DNA of 64,000 nt, taken from positions 248,001-312,000 of the forward strand of contig CAWAHU010000002.1 in assembly GCA_963781955.1 (NCBI GenBank), in the 5' to 3' direction. Both the position numbers and the translations under genes were made by a program. Below are positions 26,595-35,003 of the stretch, in pieces; position 1 is the stretch's first letter; each line of letters starts with the position of its first letter. The notes beneath the pieces were generated by a model. That model was not told the DNA's origin. It saw only the letters and a list, made by a program, of their open reading frames with translations, and did no database searches. The stretch comes from Bog-473 sp963781955. GTDB taxonomy: Bacteria > Actinomycetota > Acidimicrobiia > Acidimicrobiales > RAAP-2.

Positions 26595-27341
26595 GTGGGA
26601 ATCGCACCAGCACCGGTCAGCGCGGGCCGCCACACGGCCACTGGGCCGAACCGGGACAGCCGGCCGCTGGTGCTGGTCGTCGACGACGAGGAGTCCTATC
26701 GCCAAGCCCTGGCGTCGGGCCTGACCCGCGAGGGTTTCACGGTCGAGTCCGCCGGTGACGGGCACGAGGGCCTTCGTCTGTTCCACCGCGTCCACCCTGA
26801 CCTCGTCCTGCTCGACGTCATGCTCCCCGACCAGTCGGGGATCGAGGTCTGCCAGCAGATGCGCAGCCTCAAGCCGGTGCCGATCATCATGGTGACGGCA
26901 CGTGACTCGGAGGTCGACATCGTGCTCGGGCTGGAGCTGGGTGCCAGCGACTACGTGGCCAAGCCGTTCCGACTGCGCGAGCTGGTGGCCCGCATGCGCG
27001 CCGTGTTACGGCGCGGGGTGGCCGTGTCCGAACACCAGGACGAGGTGCTCGCGGTGGGCCCTGTCCGCCTGGATTCCGGACGGCGCGAGGTCACGGTCAA
27101 CGAGGTCCCGGTCGACCTCTCACGCAAGGAGTTCGACCTGTTGGCCCTCCTGATGTCGCACAGCGGCCAGGTCGTCACCCGCGACTGGTGCATCGACCGC
27201 CTCTGGTGGGACCAGGAGCTGACCGACACCCGGACGCTCGACACGCACATCAAGCGCCTGCGCCGGAAGGTGGAGCCCGACCCGGCCAACCCGCGCCATC
27301 TGGTGACGGTGCGCGGCGTCGGCTTCCGCTTCGAGCCCTGA
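26595..27341 (+). CDS. OmpR/PhoB-family response regulator
   Basis: 248 residues. The receiver domain has the acidic pocket at Asp30/Asp31, phosphoacceptor Asp74 (LLDVMLPDQSG) and Lys in YVAKPFRL. A winged-helix DNA-binding domain follows (LSRKEFDLLALLMSHSGQVV, DTHIKRLRRKVEPDP, TVRGVGFRFEP). It resembles RegX3/PhoP-type regulators. No histidine kinase is adjacent, so it is an orphan here. The first 23 residues before RPLVLVVDD are non-conserved; GTG 26595 is used, but its ribosome site is poor. Confidence 0.88.
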   Translation: MGIAPAPVSAGRHTATGPNRDSRPLVLVVDDEESYRQALASGLTREGFTVESAGDGHEGLRLFHRVHPDLVLLDVMLPDQSGIEVCQQMRSLKPVPIIMVTARDSEVDIVLGLELGASDYVAKPFRLRELVARMRAVLRRGVAVSEHQDEVLAVGPVRLDSGRREVTVNEVPVDLSRKEFDLLALLMSHSGQVVTRDWCIDRLWWDQELTDTRTLDTHIKRLRRKVEPDPANPRHLVTVRGVGFRFEP

Positions 27342-27376
27342 ACCCCCAGGCCCTGGCCCCGCCCGCGCCAGGGCCC

Positions 27377-27382
27377 TACATT
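27377..27382 (+). promoter_or_regulatory. Leaderless -10 element TACATT
   Basis: TACATT is followed by six bases and then the GTG of the peroxiredoxin gene at 27389. No Shine-Dalgarno sequence is present, consistent with a transcript starting at the start codon. Confidence 0.5.
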
Positions 27383-27388
27383 GAGCGG

Positions 27389-27847
27389 GTGCGCCAAGGT
27401 GACCTCGTCCCCGACTTCGAGCTGCCCGACCAGAGCGGCACCCCCCGGAGGCTGAGCGACCTCCTGGTCGCAGGCCCCGTGGTGCTCTTCTTCTACCCCG
27501 CCGCAATGACGACGGGCTGCACTCAGGAGAGCTGCCATTTCCGCGACCTGGCGGCCGAATTCGCCGCGGCAGGGGCCCAGCGGGTGGGCATCAGTGCAGA
27601 CGCCGTCGAGAAGCAGCGGCGCTTCGACGAGAAAGAGTCGCTGGGGTTCCCGCTCCTGTCGGACCCAGACCGGGTAGTGGCCACCCAGCTCGGCGTGGCG
27701 CGGCGCATCGGGTTCCTGCCCAACAAGCGGACGACGTTCGTGATCGACACCGACCGCACCGTCATTGAGGTGATCCACTCGGAGGTGTCGATGCACGCGC
27801 ATGCCGACCGGGCGCTGACCGCGCTCGAGGCGCGGCGCAGTGGCTGA
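27389..27847 (+). CDS. Peroxiredoxin, BCP/PrxQ type
   Basis: 152 residues with the thioredoxin-fold AhpC/TSA pattern. VPDFELPDQSGTPRRLSDL leads to a GCTQESC active site, where Cys44 is the likely peroxidatic residue and Cys49 a likely resolving residue, as in PrxQ. NKRTTFVIDTDRTV follows. It reduces hydroperoxides using thioredoxin. The GTG at 27389 fits the leaderless promoter. It overlaps the SDR start by eight bases, forming an operon. Confidence 0.92.
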   Translation: MRQGDLVPDFELPDQSGTPRRLSDLLVAGPVVLFFYPAAMTTGCTQESCHFRDLAAEFAAAGAQRVGISADAVEKQRRFDEKESLGFPLLSDPDRVVATQLGVARRIGFLPNKRTTFVIDTDRTVIEVIHSEVSMHAHADRALTALEARRSG

Positions 27848-28661
27848 CGGCAAAGTCGTCGTCACGGGTGCCGCGTCGGGGATCGGCGCGGCCACAGCGG
27901 CCCGCCTGGCCCGCGCCGGCTGGCAGGTGATCGGGGTCGACAAGGTCGAGCTGGACATCGTGGCCGACCTGGCCACCGCCCAGGGACGCCGCCGCGCCGT
28001 GGACGAGTCGACGGCGCGCTGCGGCGGCACGCTGGCCGGGATCGTCACCTGCGCCGGGGTCTCGGGGCTGCCGGGCCGGGCGGGCTCCGAGGTCGCCGCC
28101 GTGAACTACTTCGGCACGGTCGACGTCCTCGAGGGCCTACGACCTCTACTCGCACCCGGCGGGGCGGCCGTGGTCATCAGCTCCAACTCGACCACCGTGC
28201 AGCCGGCCATCCCGACCGAGTTGGTCCAGGCCTGCCTGGACCACGACGAGGAACTGAGCGCCCGCCTCGCCGACGCGTCCGGCTCCATGGCGGCCTACCC
28301 GGCCACCAAGCTGGCCCTGGCCCACTGGGTGCGACGCGAGGCGACGGGGCCGCGGTGGGCCGGTGGCGGCTTGCGGCTCAACGCGGTCGCGCCGGGCATG
28401 ATCGACACCCCGATGGTGGCGGCGATGCGTGCGGACCCCGAGGCGGGGCCGATGCTCGACATGCTCCCCATCCCGGCGGGGCGGCCGGGTCGCCCCGAGG
28501 AGATCGCCGCGCTGGTGGAGTTCCTCCTCGGGCCCGACGGCGGCTTCTTCTGTGGATCCGTCGTGTTCTGCGACGGGGGCAGCGACGCCTTGCTGCGCAC
28601 GCGCGATTGGCCCGCCGCGTGGGACATCTCGATCGGCGACTTCGGCCGACAGTCGCCCTGA
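27840..28661 (+). CDS. Short-chain dehydrogenase/reductase
   Basis: 273 residues of classical SDR: cofactor motif TGAASGIGAATA, catalytic Ser in VISSNSTT and YPATK. It has a longer middle region than usual, with LDHDEELSARLADASGSM before the catalytic Tyr. The C-terminus (GRPEEIAALVEFLLGPDGG, FCDGGSDALL) is typical. The substrate is unknown; related enzymes act on steroids and secondary alcohols. The GTG start overlaps the peroxiredoxin stop. Confidence 0.9.
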   Translation: MADGKVVVTGAASGIGAATAARLARAGWQVIGVDKVELDIVADLATAQGRRRAVDESTARCGGTLAGIVTCAGVSGLPGRAGSEVAAVNYFGTVDVLEGLRPLLAPGGAAVVISSNSTTVQPAIPTELVQACLDHDEELSARLADASGSMAAYPATKLALAHWVRREATGPRWAGGGLRLNAVAPGMIDTPMVAAMRADPEAGPMLDMLPIPAGRPGRPEEIAALVEFLLGPDGGFFCGSVVFCDGGSDALLRTRDWPAAWDISIGDFGRQSP

Positions 28662-28736
28662 GCGCCGGTCCCGCCTGAACGCCGGGCGCGGCGATGCTCA
28701 CGACCGCGCACCACGAGGGCCGCCCGGCGGCGACCA

Positions 28737-28742
28737 TAGGCT
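28737..28742 (+). promoter_or_regulatory. Leaderless -10 element TAGGCT
   Basis: TAGGCT is followed by six bases (GCTGCC) and the ATG of the MFS gene at 28749. There is no ribosome-binding sequence in the short gap. Confidence 0.5.
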
Positions 28743-28748
28743 GCTGCC

Positions 28749-29993
28749 ATGCCGGGCCGGATCCTCGTGGACACGACCCCGCTGCGGGAGAGCCGCGACT
28801 TCCGGCTGGTGTTCACCGGGCAGCTGATCTCGATGCTTGGCACACAGCTGACCGTCGTGGCCATCCCCTACCAGGTCTACGGCATGACGCACTCGTCGCT
28901 CCAGGTGGGTGCGATCAGCCTGGCCCAGCTCGTGCCGTTTCTCGCGGGTGCTCTCTCGGCCGGGCCGATCGGGGACGCGACGGACCGGCGATCGATCATG
29001 GTCTGGACGGCGGCAGGCAGTGCCGTCACGAGTGCGGCCATGGCGGTCAACGCCGCCGTGCCCCACCCCTCGCTCGCCGCCCTGTACGTCATCAGCGCGT
29101 TGGCCGCCGGACTGATGGGCTTTTCGAGCACGGCCCGCATGGCGTCGGTTCCCAGCCTGGTCGAGCGCCGGTACTTCGCCGCTGCCGCTGCCCTGATGCA
29201 GATCATCATCCAGGTGGGCACCGTGGTCGGGCCCGCGCTCTCGGGGATCCTGCTGACCGTCGGGCTCCCCCTCGTCTACGCCCTCGACGGCCTCTCGTTC
29301 GTCGTCGCGCTGATCGCCTCGGTCATGCTGCATCCCATCCCGCCGGTCGCCGGCGCGCGTGGGATCTCGGTGTGGGGGTCGACCAAGGAGGGCCTTCGCT
29401 ACCTACGCTCGCACCAGGTGCTCCAGGGCGTGTACGTGATCGACGTCAACGCCATGGTGTTCGGGATGCCCCGGGCCCTGTTCCCGGCCATGGCGGCGTC
29501 GGTCTTCGGCGGCGGGACCGTCGCCCTGGGCTTCCTCTATGCGGCCCCCGGCGTCGGCGCGCTCATCGGGGCGGTCACCACGGGGTGGGTGGCCAACCTG
29601 CGACGCCAGGGCTGGGCGGTGATCGTGGCCGTCTCGGTGTGGGGCGCGGCTATCGCCTGCTTCGGGTTCGTCGACACCCTGTGGGTAGGGCTGGTCCTGC
29701 TCGCCGTGGCGGGGTGGGCCGACGTGATCTCAGCCGTGCTGCGCAACACGATCCTGCAGAGCACCGTGCCCGAGCGCTTCCGTAGCCGCATGTCCTCGAT
29801 CCAGATGGCGGTCGTCCAGGGCGGGCCTCGCCTCGGTGACATGGAGTCGGGCACCGTGGCGACGCTGACCAGCGTCGAGTTCTCGGTGGTCTCCGGCGGC
29901 CTCGCCTCCATCGCAGGTGCCGTCATCACCGGCTTGCTCCTGCCCGCGTTCCGCCACTACCTGGCGGGCCATGCCGACGACGTGCCCGTATGA
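28749..29993 (+). CDS. MFS transporter, EntS-like exporter
   Basis: 414 residues with about 12 hydrophobic helices. The N-terminus (LRESRDFRLVFTGQLISMLGTQLTVVAIPYQVY) and a motif-A loop (GPIGDATDRRSIMVW) are typical of the EntS/MFS_3 group of drug and siderophore exporters. No biosynthetic genes are adjacent, so the cargo is unknown. Its TGA lies inside the -10 hexamer of the next gene. Confidence 0.87.
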   Translation: MPGRILVDTTPLRESRDFRLVFTGQLISMLGTQLTVVAIPYQVYGMTHSSLQVGAISLAQLVPFLAGALSAGPIGDATDRRSIMVWTAAGSAVTSAAMAVNAAVPHPSLAALYVISALAAGLMGFSSTARMASVPSLVERRYFAAAAALMQIIIQVGTVVGPALSGILLTVGLPLVYALDGLSFVVALIASVMLHPIPPVAGARGISVWGSTKEGLRYLRSHQVLQGVYVIDVNAMVFGMPRALFPAMAASVFGGGTVALGFLYAAPGVGALIGAVTTGWVANLRRQGWAVIVAVSVWGAAIACFGFVDTLWVGLVLLAVAGWADVISAVLRNTILQSTVPERFRSRMSSIQMAVVQGGPRLGDMESGTVATLTSVEFSVVSGGLASIAGAVITGLLLPAFRHYLAGHADDVPV

Positions 29994-29994
29994 T
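29989..29994 (+). promoter_or_regulatory. Leaderless -10 element TATGAT overlapping a stop codon
   Basis: TATGAT contains the TGA stop of the MFS gene (29991-29993). Six bases later is the GTG of the PIG-L gene at 30001. The same six bases thus serve as a stop codon and probably as a promoter element. Confidence 0.5.
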
Positions 29995-30000
29995 CCAGGC

Positions 30001-30771
30001 GTGAGCGACACGTACGCCGAACCCACGTGGGGTGAGGTCGATCCGAGCGCCTTCGCCCGGATCGTCGTGGTCTCACCCCACTTCGACGACGCGGCCATGG
30101 GCGCCGGCCACCTGATCGCCAGCTACGCGGACACCACCGTCGTCACGGTCCTCGGAGGGCGCCCGCCGGCCTACCCCGACCCTCCCTCCGAGTGGGACGC
30201 GCTCGGTGGCTTCGTCGCCGGGGACGACGTCGTGGCGGCGCGCCGTGAGGAGGACGTGGCCGCCATGGCGGTCCTCGACTCGGACTACCGGTGGCTGGAG
30301 TTCTCCGACCACCAGTACCTCGCTCCCGATGACCGGCCCGACCCGGCCCAGGTGGCGCCGGTGTTGGGCGACGCCATCGCCGGGATCGACCCCACGTCGG
30401 TCTTCTTCCCGATGGGTCTCGGCAACCCGGACCACGTCATGGTCCACGACGCCTGCCTCCTCGTTCGCGAGGCCCAGCCGGAGCGCGCGTGGTTCTGCTA
30501 CGAGGACCACGGCTACAAGCACATCCCGGGCTTGCTGGCCTGGAGGGTGGCCAAGATGCTGCGCGCACACCCGTGGCCGACCCCGGCCATCGTGCCGCAC
30601 CTCCCCGACGAGGAGCGCAAACGCCGGGCCATCTGGTGCTACACGTCGCAGATCCCCCCGCTCGAGCGCGACCACACGCTGACGGCGCGCACGGAGGGCC
30701 ACGTGCCCGAACAATTCTGGCGACTGGCGCCACCGCCCCAGGGCTGGGAGGCCCTGTCCGACCTCATCTGA
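30001..30771 (+). CDS. PIG-L (LmbE-like) zinc deacetylase
   Basis: 256 residues. The zinc motif is VVVSPHFDDAAMGAGHLI; His27 and Asp30 fit the HPDDE-type ligands in the PHxDDAA variant. A second histidine is in GNPDHVMVHDACLLV. PIG-L enzymes remove N-acetyl groups from GlcNAc-type glycolipids or from mycothiol and antibiotic precursors. Which one applies here is not evident. The gene ends eight bases into the convergent neighbour. Confidence 0.87.
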   Translation: MSDTYAEPTWGEVDPSAFARIVVVSPHFDDAAMGAGHLIASYADTTVVTVLGGRPPAYPDPPSEWDALGGFVAGDDVVAARREEDVAAMAVLDSDYRWLEFSDHQYLAPDDRPDPAQVAPVLGDAIAGIDPTSVFFPMGLGNPDHVMVHDACLLVREAQPERAWFCYEDHGYKHIPGLLAWRVAKMLRAHPWPTPAIVPHLPDEERKRRAIWCYTSQIPPLERDHTLTARTEGHVPEQFWRLAPPPQGWEALSDLI

Positions 30772-31211
30772 GCGAGTTCAGGACCACTTCTGCACTCAGA
30801 GGCCCGGCCACGACGTGCACCGAGCCGAGCTCCTCGCTCAGTGCGCCCACCCGGTCCGCCGGGACGACGACGACGACGGGCTTCTCCGCGGCCACCGCAT
30901 CGAGGTCGCGCACCGCGCGGTCGCACGTGGGGTCTCGTACGTCGAGGGCGCTCACCACCGCGTCGGCCTGGTCGACGAGCGAGCAATGACCAGTTTTCGG
31001 AGAGTACGCAGGTGGTGCGCGGCGCGCTGTGCGGCCCGGGGCACCACATGGCGCGGTAGCCCTCTCGCTGGAGCAGCCGCCAGGCCGCGTGCGCCTCGGC
31101 TCCGTCGGCCGACTCGATCAGCAGGCGCGGTGCTCCGTGCCGAACGCCGGACTCCTGCCAGTTCCTGGCCTGGTCCTCGCCCAACGAGCGTCGCTGCCTC
31201 GAGCCACACAT
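30764..31211 (-). pseudogene. Small cysteine-containing conserved protein, frameshifted
   Basis: Two frames together encode about 148 residues. The N-terminal part (MCGSRQRRSLGEDQ to CPGPHSAPRTTCVLSENWS) continues in another frame as CSLVDQADAVVSALDVRDPT and on to LSAEVVLNSLR. Dropping one A of the pair at 30985-30986 joins them as ENWSCSLVDQADAVV. The CPGP/C/C-SLVD pattern resembles small actinobacterial proteins of unknown function that I know only loosely. The start is firm: AAGGAGG six bases before the ATG. It may be a decayed gene or an assembly error. Confidence 0.55.
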
Positions 31212-31275
31212 GGGCGCCTCCTTCGCGGGAGCCGGCGGGCCGGTCGGCCCGTTCGTGGACTCTCTTTCGGCTGAA

Positions 31276-31309
31276 ATTCTAGAGTTTCTCTGATCGGAAT
31301 AGTGAGAAT
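31276..31309. promoter_or_regulatory. AT-rich operator candidate upstream of Rrf2 gene
   Basis: Within a locally AT-rich stretch, TTCTC (31286-31290) and GAGAA (31304-31308) form an inverted repeat with 13 bases between, and ATTCT/AGAAT flank it. Rrf2-type repressors often bind such AT-rich dyads in their own promoters. It could also serve the divergent small gene at 30764-31211. Confidence 0.35.
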
Positions 31310-31368
31310 AGCCCCCCGGGTCAAGGAGGACACAGGCGTGTCGCCCGGCTGGGGGAGAATGAACCCAG

Positions 31369-31836
31369 ATGAAGCTGACGCCGACAAACCGAACCGATTA
31401 CGGGATCCGGGCCCTCATCCACCTGGCCAACCACCAGGGGGGCCGCGTGAAGGCGGCTGACATCGGCGCCGCCATGGACATCCCGACGGGATTCCTCCAG
31501 CAGGTCCTCCAGGAGCTCCAGCGGGCCCACCTGGTCAGCTCCCGTCCCGGGCCGTCGGGCGGCTACCAGCTGGCTCGCCCGCCCGAGGGGATCACCATCC
31601 TCGAGATCGTCGAGTCTCTCGAGGGCCCGATCCAGACGTCGGAGTGCGCGTTGCGGGGTGGCCCCTGCCACTGGGAGCAGGTTTGCGCCCTGCACTGGGT
31701 ATGGTCGTCGGCCCGGGCGGCCCTGAGCACCAGCCTGCGCGACGCCACCCTGGCCCGGGTGGCCGCGGACGACCGGGCCATCGCCGAAGGTCGCATCCCC
31801 GTCCCGGCCGACACCCACCGCCACCCCCGCTCGTAG
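31369..31836 (+). CDS. Rrf2-family transcriptional regulator, Fe-S type
   Basis: 155 residues: winged helix (TDYGIRALIHLANHQGG, then IPTGFLQQVLQELQRAHLV, RPGPSGGYQLARP) followed by Cys93, Cys100 and Cys106. This spacing fits the three-cysteine cluster that binds a [2Fe-2S] or [4Fe-4S] centre in IscR, NsrR and RsrR. It probably senses redox, NO or iron-sulfur status. It is followed after 46 bases by the DNA-repair genes, but those have their own candidate promoter. Confidence 0.9.
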   Translation: MKLTPTNRTDYGIRALIHLANHQGGRVKAADIGAAMDIPTGFLQQVLQELQRAHLVSSRPGPSGGYQLARPPEGITILEIVESLEGPIQTSECALRGGPCHWEQVCALHWVWSSARAALSTSLRDATLARVAADDRAIAEGRIPVPADTHRHPRS

Positions 31837-31868
31837 AACGGTACGGCGGAACCCGGCGAGGCCCTCGG

Positions 31869-31874
31869 TAGAGT
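31869..31874 (+). promoter_or_regulatory. Candidate -10 element TAGAGT for the DNA-repair operon
   Basis: TAGAGT lies eight bases before GTG 31883 and two before GTG 31877, so transcription would begin at or just before the start codon. It matches the TANNNT pattern used elsewhere in the window. Confidence 0.4.
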
Positions 31875-31882
31875 CGGTGGCA

Positions 31883-32914
31883 GTGCCTGGGGAGGATGCG
31901 TGCACGGTGGAGGTGGACGGCCGGGCGCTGCGCATCTCCCGACCGGACAAGGTGTACTTCCCCGGGCTCGGCGCCACGAAGTTCGACCTGGTGTCGTACT
32001 ACCTCGCGATCGGCCACCACCTGCAGGCGACCGCCGGCGGCCGTCCCGCCATGCTCCAACGGTTTCCCGACGGCGCCACGGGCAAGTCCTTCTACCAGAA
32101 GCGCATCCCGGCCGGTGCGCCCGACTGGCTGCAGTCCACGGTCGTGGCCACTCCGAACGGGACCACCTCGAACGCCCTGGTCGTGGCGGACTTGGCCCAC
32201 GTCGTGTGGGCGGTGAACATCGGCTGCATCGGCCTCCACCTCTGGCCGTACCTGGCCGCCGACCCGGCACACGCCGACGAGCTGCGCATCGACCTCGATC
32301 CGACGGCCGGCATCGGCTTCCCCGAGGTGCGGGCGGCGGCGCTCTGCTGCCGAGACCTGCTCGACGAGCTCGACCTGGAGAGCCATCCCAAGACCACGGG
32401 CAGCAACGGGCTCCACGTCTACGTCCGACTCCACCCGCGTTGGGACTCGTACCAGGTGCGGGCGGCCGCAGTGGCGTTCGCCCGCGAGCTCGAACGCCGC
32501 CACCCCGAGCGGATCACGGCGAGCTGGTGGAAGGAGGAGCGCGGCGCGCGGGTCTTCGTCGACTTCAACCAGAACGCGCCCCACAAGACGGTGTTCGGCG
32601 CCTGGTTCGCCCGTCCCCGCACCGGCGGCCAGGTTTCGACGCCACTGAGCTGGGACGAGGTCGAGTCTGTGGTGCCAGACGAGCTCACGATCCGCACCGT
32701 GCCCGACCTGGTCCGGCACCGAGGGGACCCCTGGGCTGCCATGGCCTCCCGTCCGCAGTCGCTCGAGCCCCTGCTCGACATGGCGGCACGCGACGAGGCC
32801 GCGGGCCTGCCCGACGCGCCCTGGCCGCCGCAGTACCCGAAGATGCCCGGCGAGCCGCCGAGGGTGGCGCCGAGCCGGGCCAAGAAGCCCCCGAAGACGG
32901 AGGAAGGGGACTGA
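31883..32914 (+). CDS. LigD-type polymerase domain (primase-polymerase, NHEJ-related)
   Basis: About 343 residues matching the stand-alone polymerase (PolDom) part of DNA ligase D. The start is VEVDGRALRISRPDKVYFP, followed by GGRPAMLQRFPDGATGKSFYQK, the metal-binding motif RIDLDP, TTGSNGLHVYV and FVDFNQNAPHKT. Such enzymes add ribonucleotides or fill gaps at broken ends. Mycobacteria carry comparable stand-alone proteins next to LigC. No Ku gene is in this window. GTG 31883 is preferred over 31877. Confidence 0.9.
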   Translation: MPGEDACTVEVDGRALRISRPDKVYFPGLGATKFDLVSYYLAIGHHLQATAGGRPAMLQRFPDGATGKSFYQKRIPAGAPDWLQSTVVATPNGTTSNALVVADLAHVVWAVNIGCIGLHLWPYLAADPAHADELRIDLDPTAGIGFPEVRAAALCCRDLLDELDLESHPKTTGSNGLHVYVRLHPRWDSYQVRAAAVAFARELERRHPERITASWWKEERGARVFVDFNQNAPHKTVFGAWFARPRTGGQVSTPLSWDEVESVVPDELTIRTVPDLVRHRGDPWAAMASRPQSLEPLLDMAARDEAAGLPDAPWPPQYPKMPGEPPRVAPSRAKKPPKTEEGD

Positions 32915-32916
32915 CC

Positions 32917-33942
32917 GTGGACCCACGCGACGCGCTGGAGCAGATCGCGTTCCGACTGGAGCGCAACGGTGCCGACACCTACAAGGTGCGGGCCTTCCGT
33001 CACGCGGCGCGTGCGATCGCGCCGCTACCGCCCGAGGAACTCGCCGCTTTGGCCCGGGCCGGCCAGCTGCAACGGATCGACGGTGTCGGCCGCTCGACGG
33101 CCCAGGTGATCGACCAGGCCCTGCGCGGTGAGGTCCCCGACTACCTGACCCGGCTCGCTGACGTCCCCGAGGACCTCGAGCTCGACGGCCCGGCGGCGGA
33201 GCTCTTGGAGTCGCTGCGCGGCGACTGTCACTCCCATTCCGACTGGTCCGACGGAGGTAGCCCCATCCGCGAGATGGCCGAGGCCGCGCAGCGGCTCGGC
33301 CGCGAGTACCTCGTGCTCACCGACCACAGCGCACGCCTCACTGTGGCCCACGGGCTCAACGAGGAGCGCCTCGTGGCACAGCTCGAGGTGGTGCGCGAGC
33401 TCAACGAGGAGCTGGCGCCCTTCCGGGTCCTCACCGGCATGGAGGTGGACATCCTCGAAGACGGTTCGCTCGACCTCGATCTCGACCTGCTCGCCCAACT
33501 CGACGTCGTGGTGGCCAGCGTCCACTCGAAGCTGCGGATGGACGGGTGCCAGATGACCGACCGCATGCTGGCCGCGGTCGAGAGCCCGCACACGGACATC
33601 CTGGGGCACTGCACCGGCCGGCTGCTCACCGGGCGGGGACGGCCCCCCTCCTCGTTCGATGCCGACGCGGTGTTCGCTGCCTGCGCCCACACCGGCACTG
33701 CGGTGGAGATCAACGCCCGACCCGAGCGACAGGACCCACCCCCCGAGCTGCTGCGCGTGGCCGTCAAGCTCGGGTGCTCGTTTGCCATCGACACCGACGC
33801 CCACGCGCCGGGACAGCTGAGCTGGCTCGGGCGGGGCTGTCGGAACGCCGTGGCCGCCGGGGTGCCGGGCGACCGGGTGGTGAACCGGCAACCGGCCGAC
33901 GAGCTGCTCGCCTGGGCCGGCGCCCACGGGGCGGCGGCGTGA
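32917..33942 (+). CDS. HhH-PHP domain protein related to the C-terminal half of PolX
   Basis: 341 residues. The N-terminal part has a helix-hairpin-helix region (YKVRAFRHAARAI, LQRIDGVGRSTAQVID). The C-terminal PHP phosphoesterase has metal ligands in GDCHSHSDWSDGG (His105, His107), LTDHSARLTVAHG, GMEVDILEDG, VVVASVHSKLRM and IDTDAHAP. Bacterial PolX has this PHP domain behind a polymerase domain; the polymerase part is absent here. GGAGG about 13 bases upstream and two bases after the previous stop indicate coupling. It probably processes DNA ends in the same pathway as its neighbours. Confidence 0.88.
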   Translation: MDPRDALEQIAFRLERNGADTYKVRAFRHAARAIAPLPPEELAALARAGQLQRIDGVGRSTAQVIDQALRGEVPDYLTRLADVPEDLELDGPAAELLESLRGDCHSHSDWSDGGSPIREMAEAAQRLGREYLVLTDHSARLTVAHGLNEERLVAQLEVVRELNEELAPFRVLTGMEVDILEDGSLDLDLDLLAQLDVVVASVHSKLRMDGCQMTDRMLAAVESPHTDILGHCTGRLLTGRGRPPSSFDADAVFAACAHTGTAVEINARPERQDPPPELLRVAVKLGCSFAIDTDAHAPGQLSWLGRGCRNAVAAGVPGDRVVNRQPADELLAWAGAHGAAA

Positions 33943-35003
33943 CACTGCCCGTCAATCCCCCGGTGGCCCCGATGCTGGCCAAGCTCACCCGCGAGCTGCC
34001 GCGCGACGAAGGCCTGTTCTACGAACCGAAGTGGGACGGCTTCCGCTGCATCGTGTTCCGGGACGGCGACGAGGTGGCGCTGGGCAGCCGCAACGAGAAA
34101 CCCCTCACGCGCTACTTCCCCGAACTGGTCGACGCGCTGGGGCGCGAGCTCCCGTCGCGGTGCGTGCTCGACGGCGAGGTGGTCATCGCCGGTCCGAACG
34201 GGCTCGACTTCGACGCCCTCTCTCAGCGCATCCACCCGGCGGAGAAGCGAATCCGCCAGCTGGCGGAGGCGACGCCGGCCTCGTTCGTCGCCTTCGACCT
34301 GCTGGCCTACGACGACACCTCCTTCTTCGACGTCCCGTACGCCGAGCGGCGGAAGGTGCTCGAGGTCCTCCTCGGCGCTGTTCGGCCGCCGGTGCACCTC
34401 ACGCCGGTCACCGAGGACCCCGCGACGGCAGCCGACTGGTTCGCACGGTTCGAAGGGGCCGGCCTCGACGGGGTCGTGGCCAAGCCGGCGGACCTGCGCT
34501 ACCTGCCGGACAAGCGGGCCATGCTCAAGGTGAAACACCAGCGCACGGCCGACTGTGTCGTCGGCGGTTACCGGACGCACAAAGACGGCGCCGGGGTGGG
34601 CTCGTTGCTGCTGGGCCTCTTCGACCAGGACGGCACGCTGCACCACGTCGGCGTGGCCTCGGGCTTCAGCGTGGCCCGGCGGAGCGCCCTGGGCGATGAG
34701 CTCGAGCCGGTACGAGCCGGTGCGCTCGACGGCCACCCCTGGGCCGGCTGGGCGACGGCGCAAGCCGAGGGACGTGCTCCCGGCCGCACGAACCGGTGGA
34801 ACGCGGGTAAGGACATGCGCTGGGAGCCGGTGCGGCCCGAGCTGGTGTGCGAGGTGTCCTACGACCACCTGCAGGCCGGCCGCTTCCGCCACTCCACGTC
34901 CTTCGTGCGTTGGCGGCCTGACCGGGACCCCCTCTCGTGCACCTACGACCAGCTGGACGCGCCGGTCCCCTACGAGCTGACGAGGGTCTTCGGCACCGCG
35001 TGA
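33939..35003 (+). CDS. ATP-dependent DNA ligase, LigC/LigD type
   Basis: 354 residues. The adenylated lysine is Lys31 in EPKWDGFR. Other nucleotidyltransferase motifs are SRNEKPLTRYFPEL, LDGEVVIAG, FVAFDLLAYDD, DGVVAKPADLRYLP and the LKVKHQRTADCVVGGY segment, followed by an OB-fold domain (CEVSYDHLQAGRFRH). GTGA overlap with the PHP gene makes a three-gene repair operon. The gene ends 34 bases inside the convergent patatin gene. Confidence 0.93.
   Translation: MTLPVNPPVAPMLAKLTRELPRDEGLFYEPKWDGFRCIVFRDGDEVALGSRNEKPLTRYFPELVDALGRELPSRCVLDGEVVIAGPNGLDFDALSQRIHPAEKRIRQLAEATPASFVAFDLLAYDDTSFFDVPYAERRKVLEVLLGAVRPPVHLTPVTEDPATAADWFARFEGAGLDGVVAKPADLRYLPDKRAMLKVKHQRTADCVVGGYRTHKDGAGVGSLLLGLFDQDGTLHHVGVASGFSVARRSALGDELEPVRAGALDGHPWAGWATAQAEGRAPGRTNRWNAGKDMRWEPVRPELVCEVSYDHLQAGRFRHSTSFVRWRPDRDPLSCTYDQLDAPVPYELTRVFGTA

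Noticed and set aside
31883..35003. Complete bacterial NHEJ operon
   Set aside because: No Ku gene is next to or within the operon in this window, so classical NHEJ cannot be claimed.
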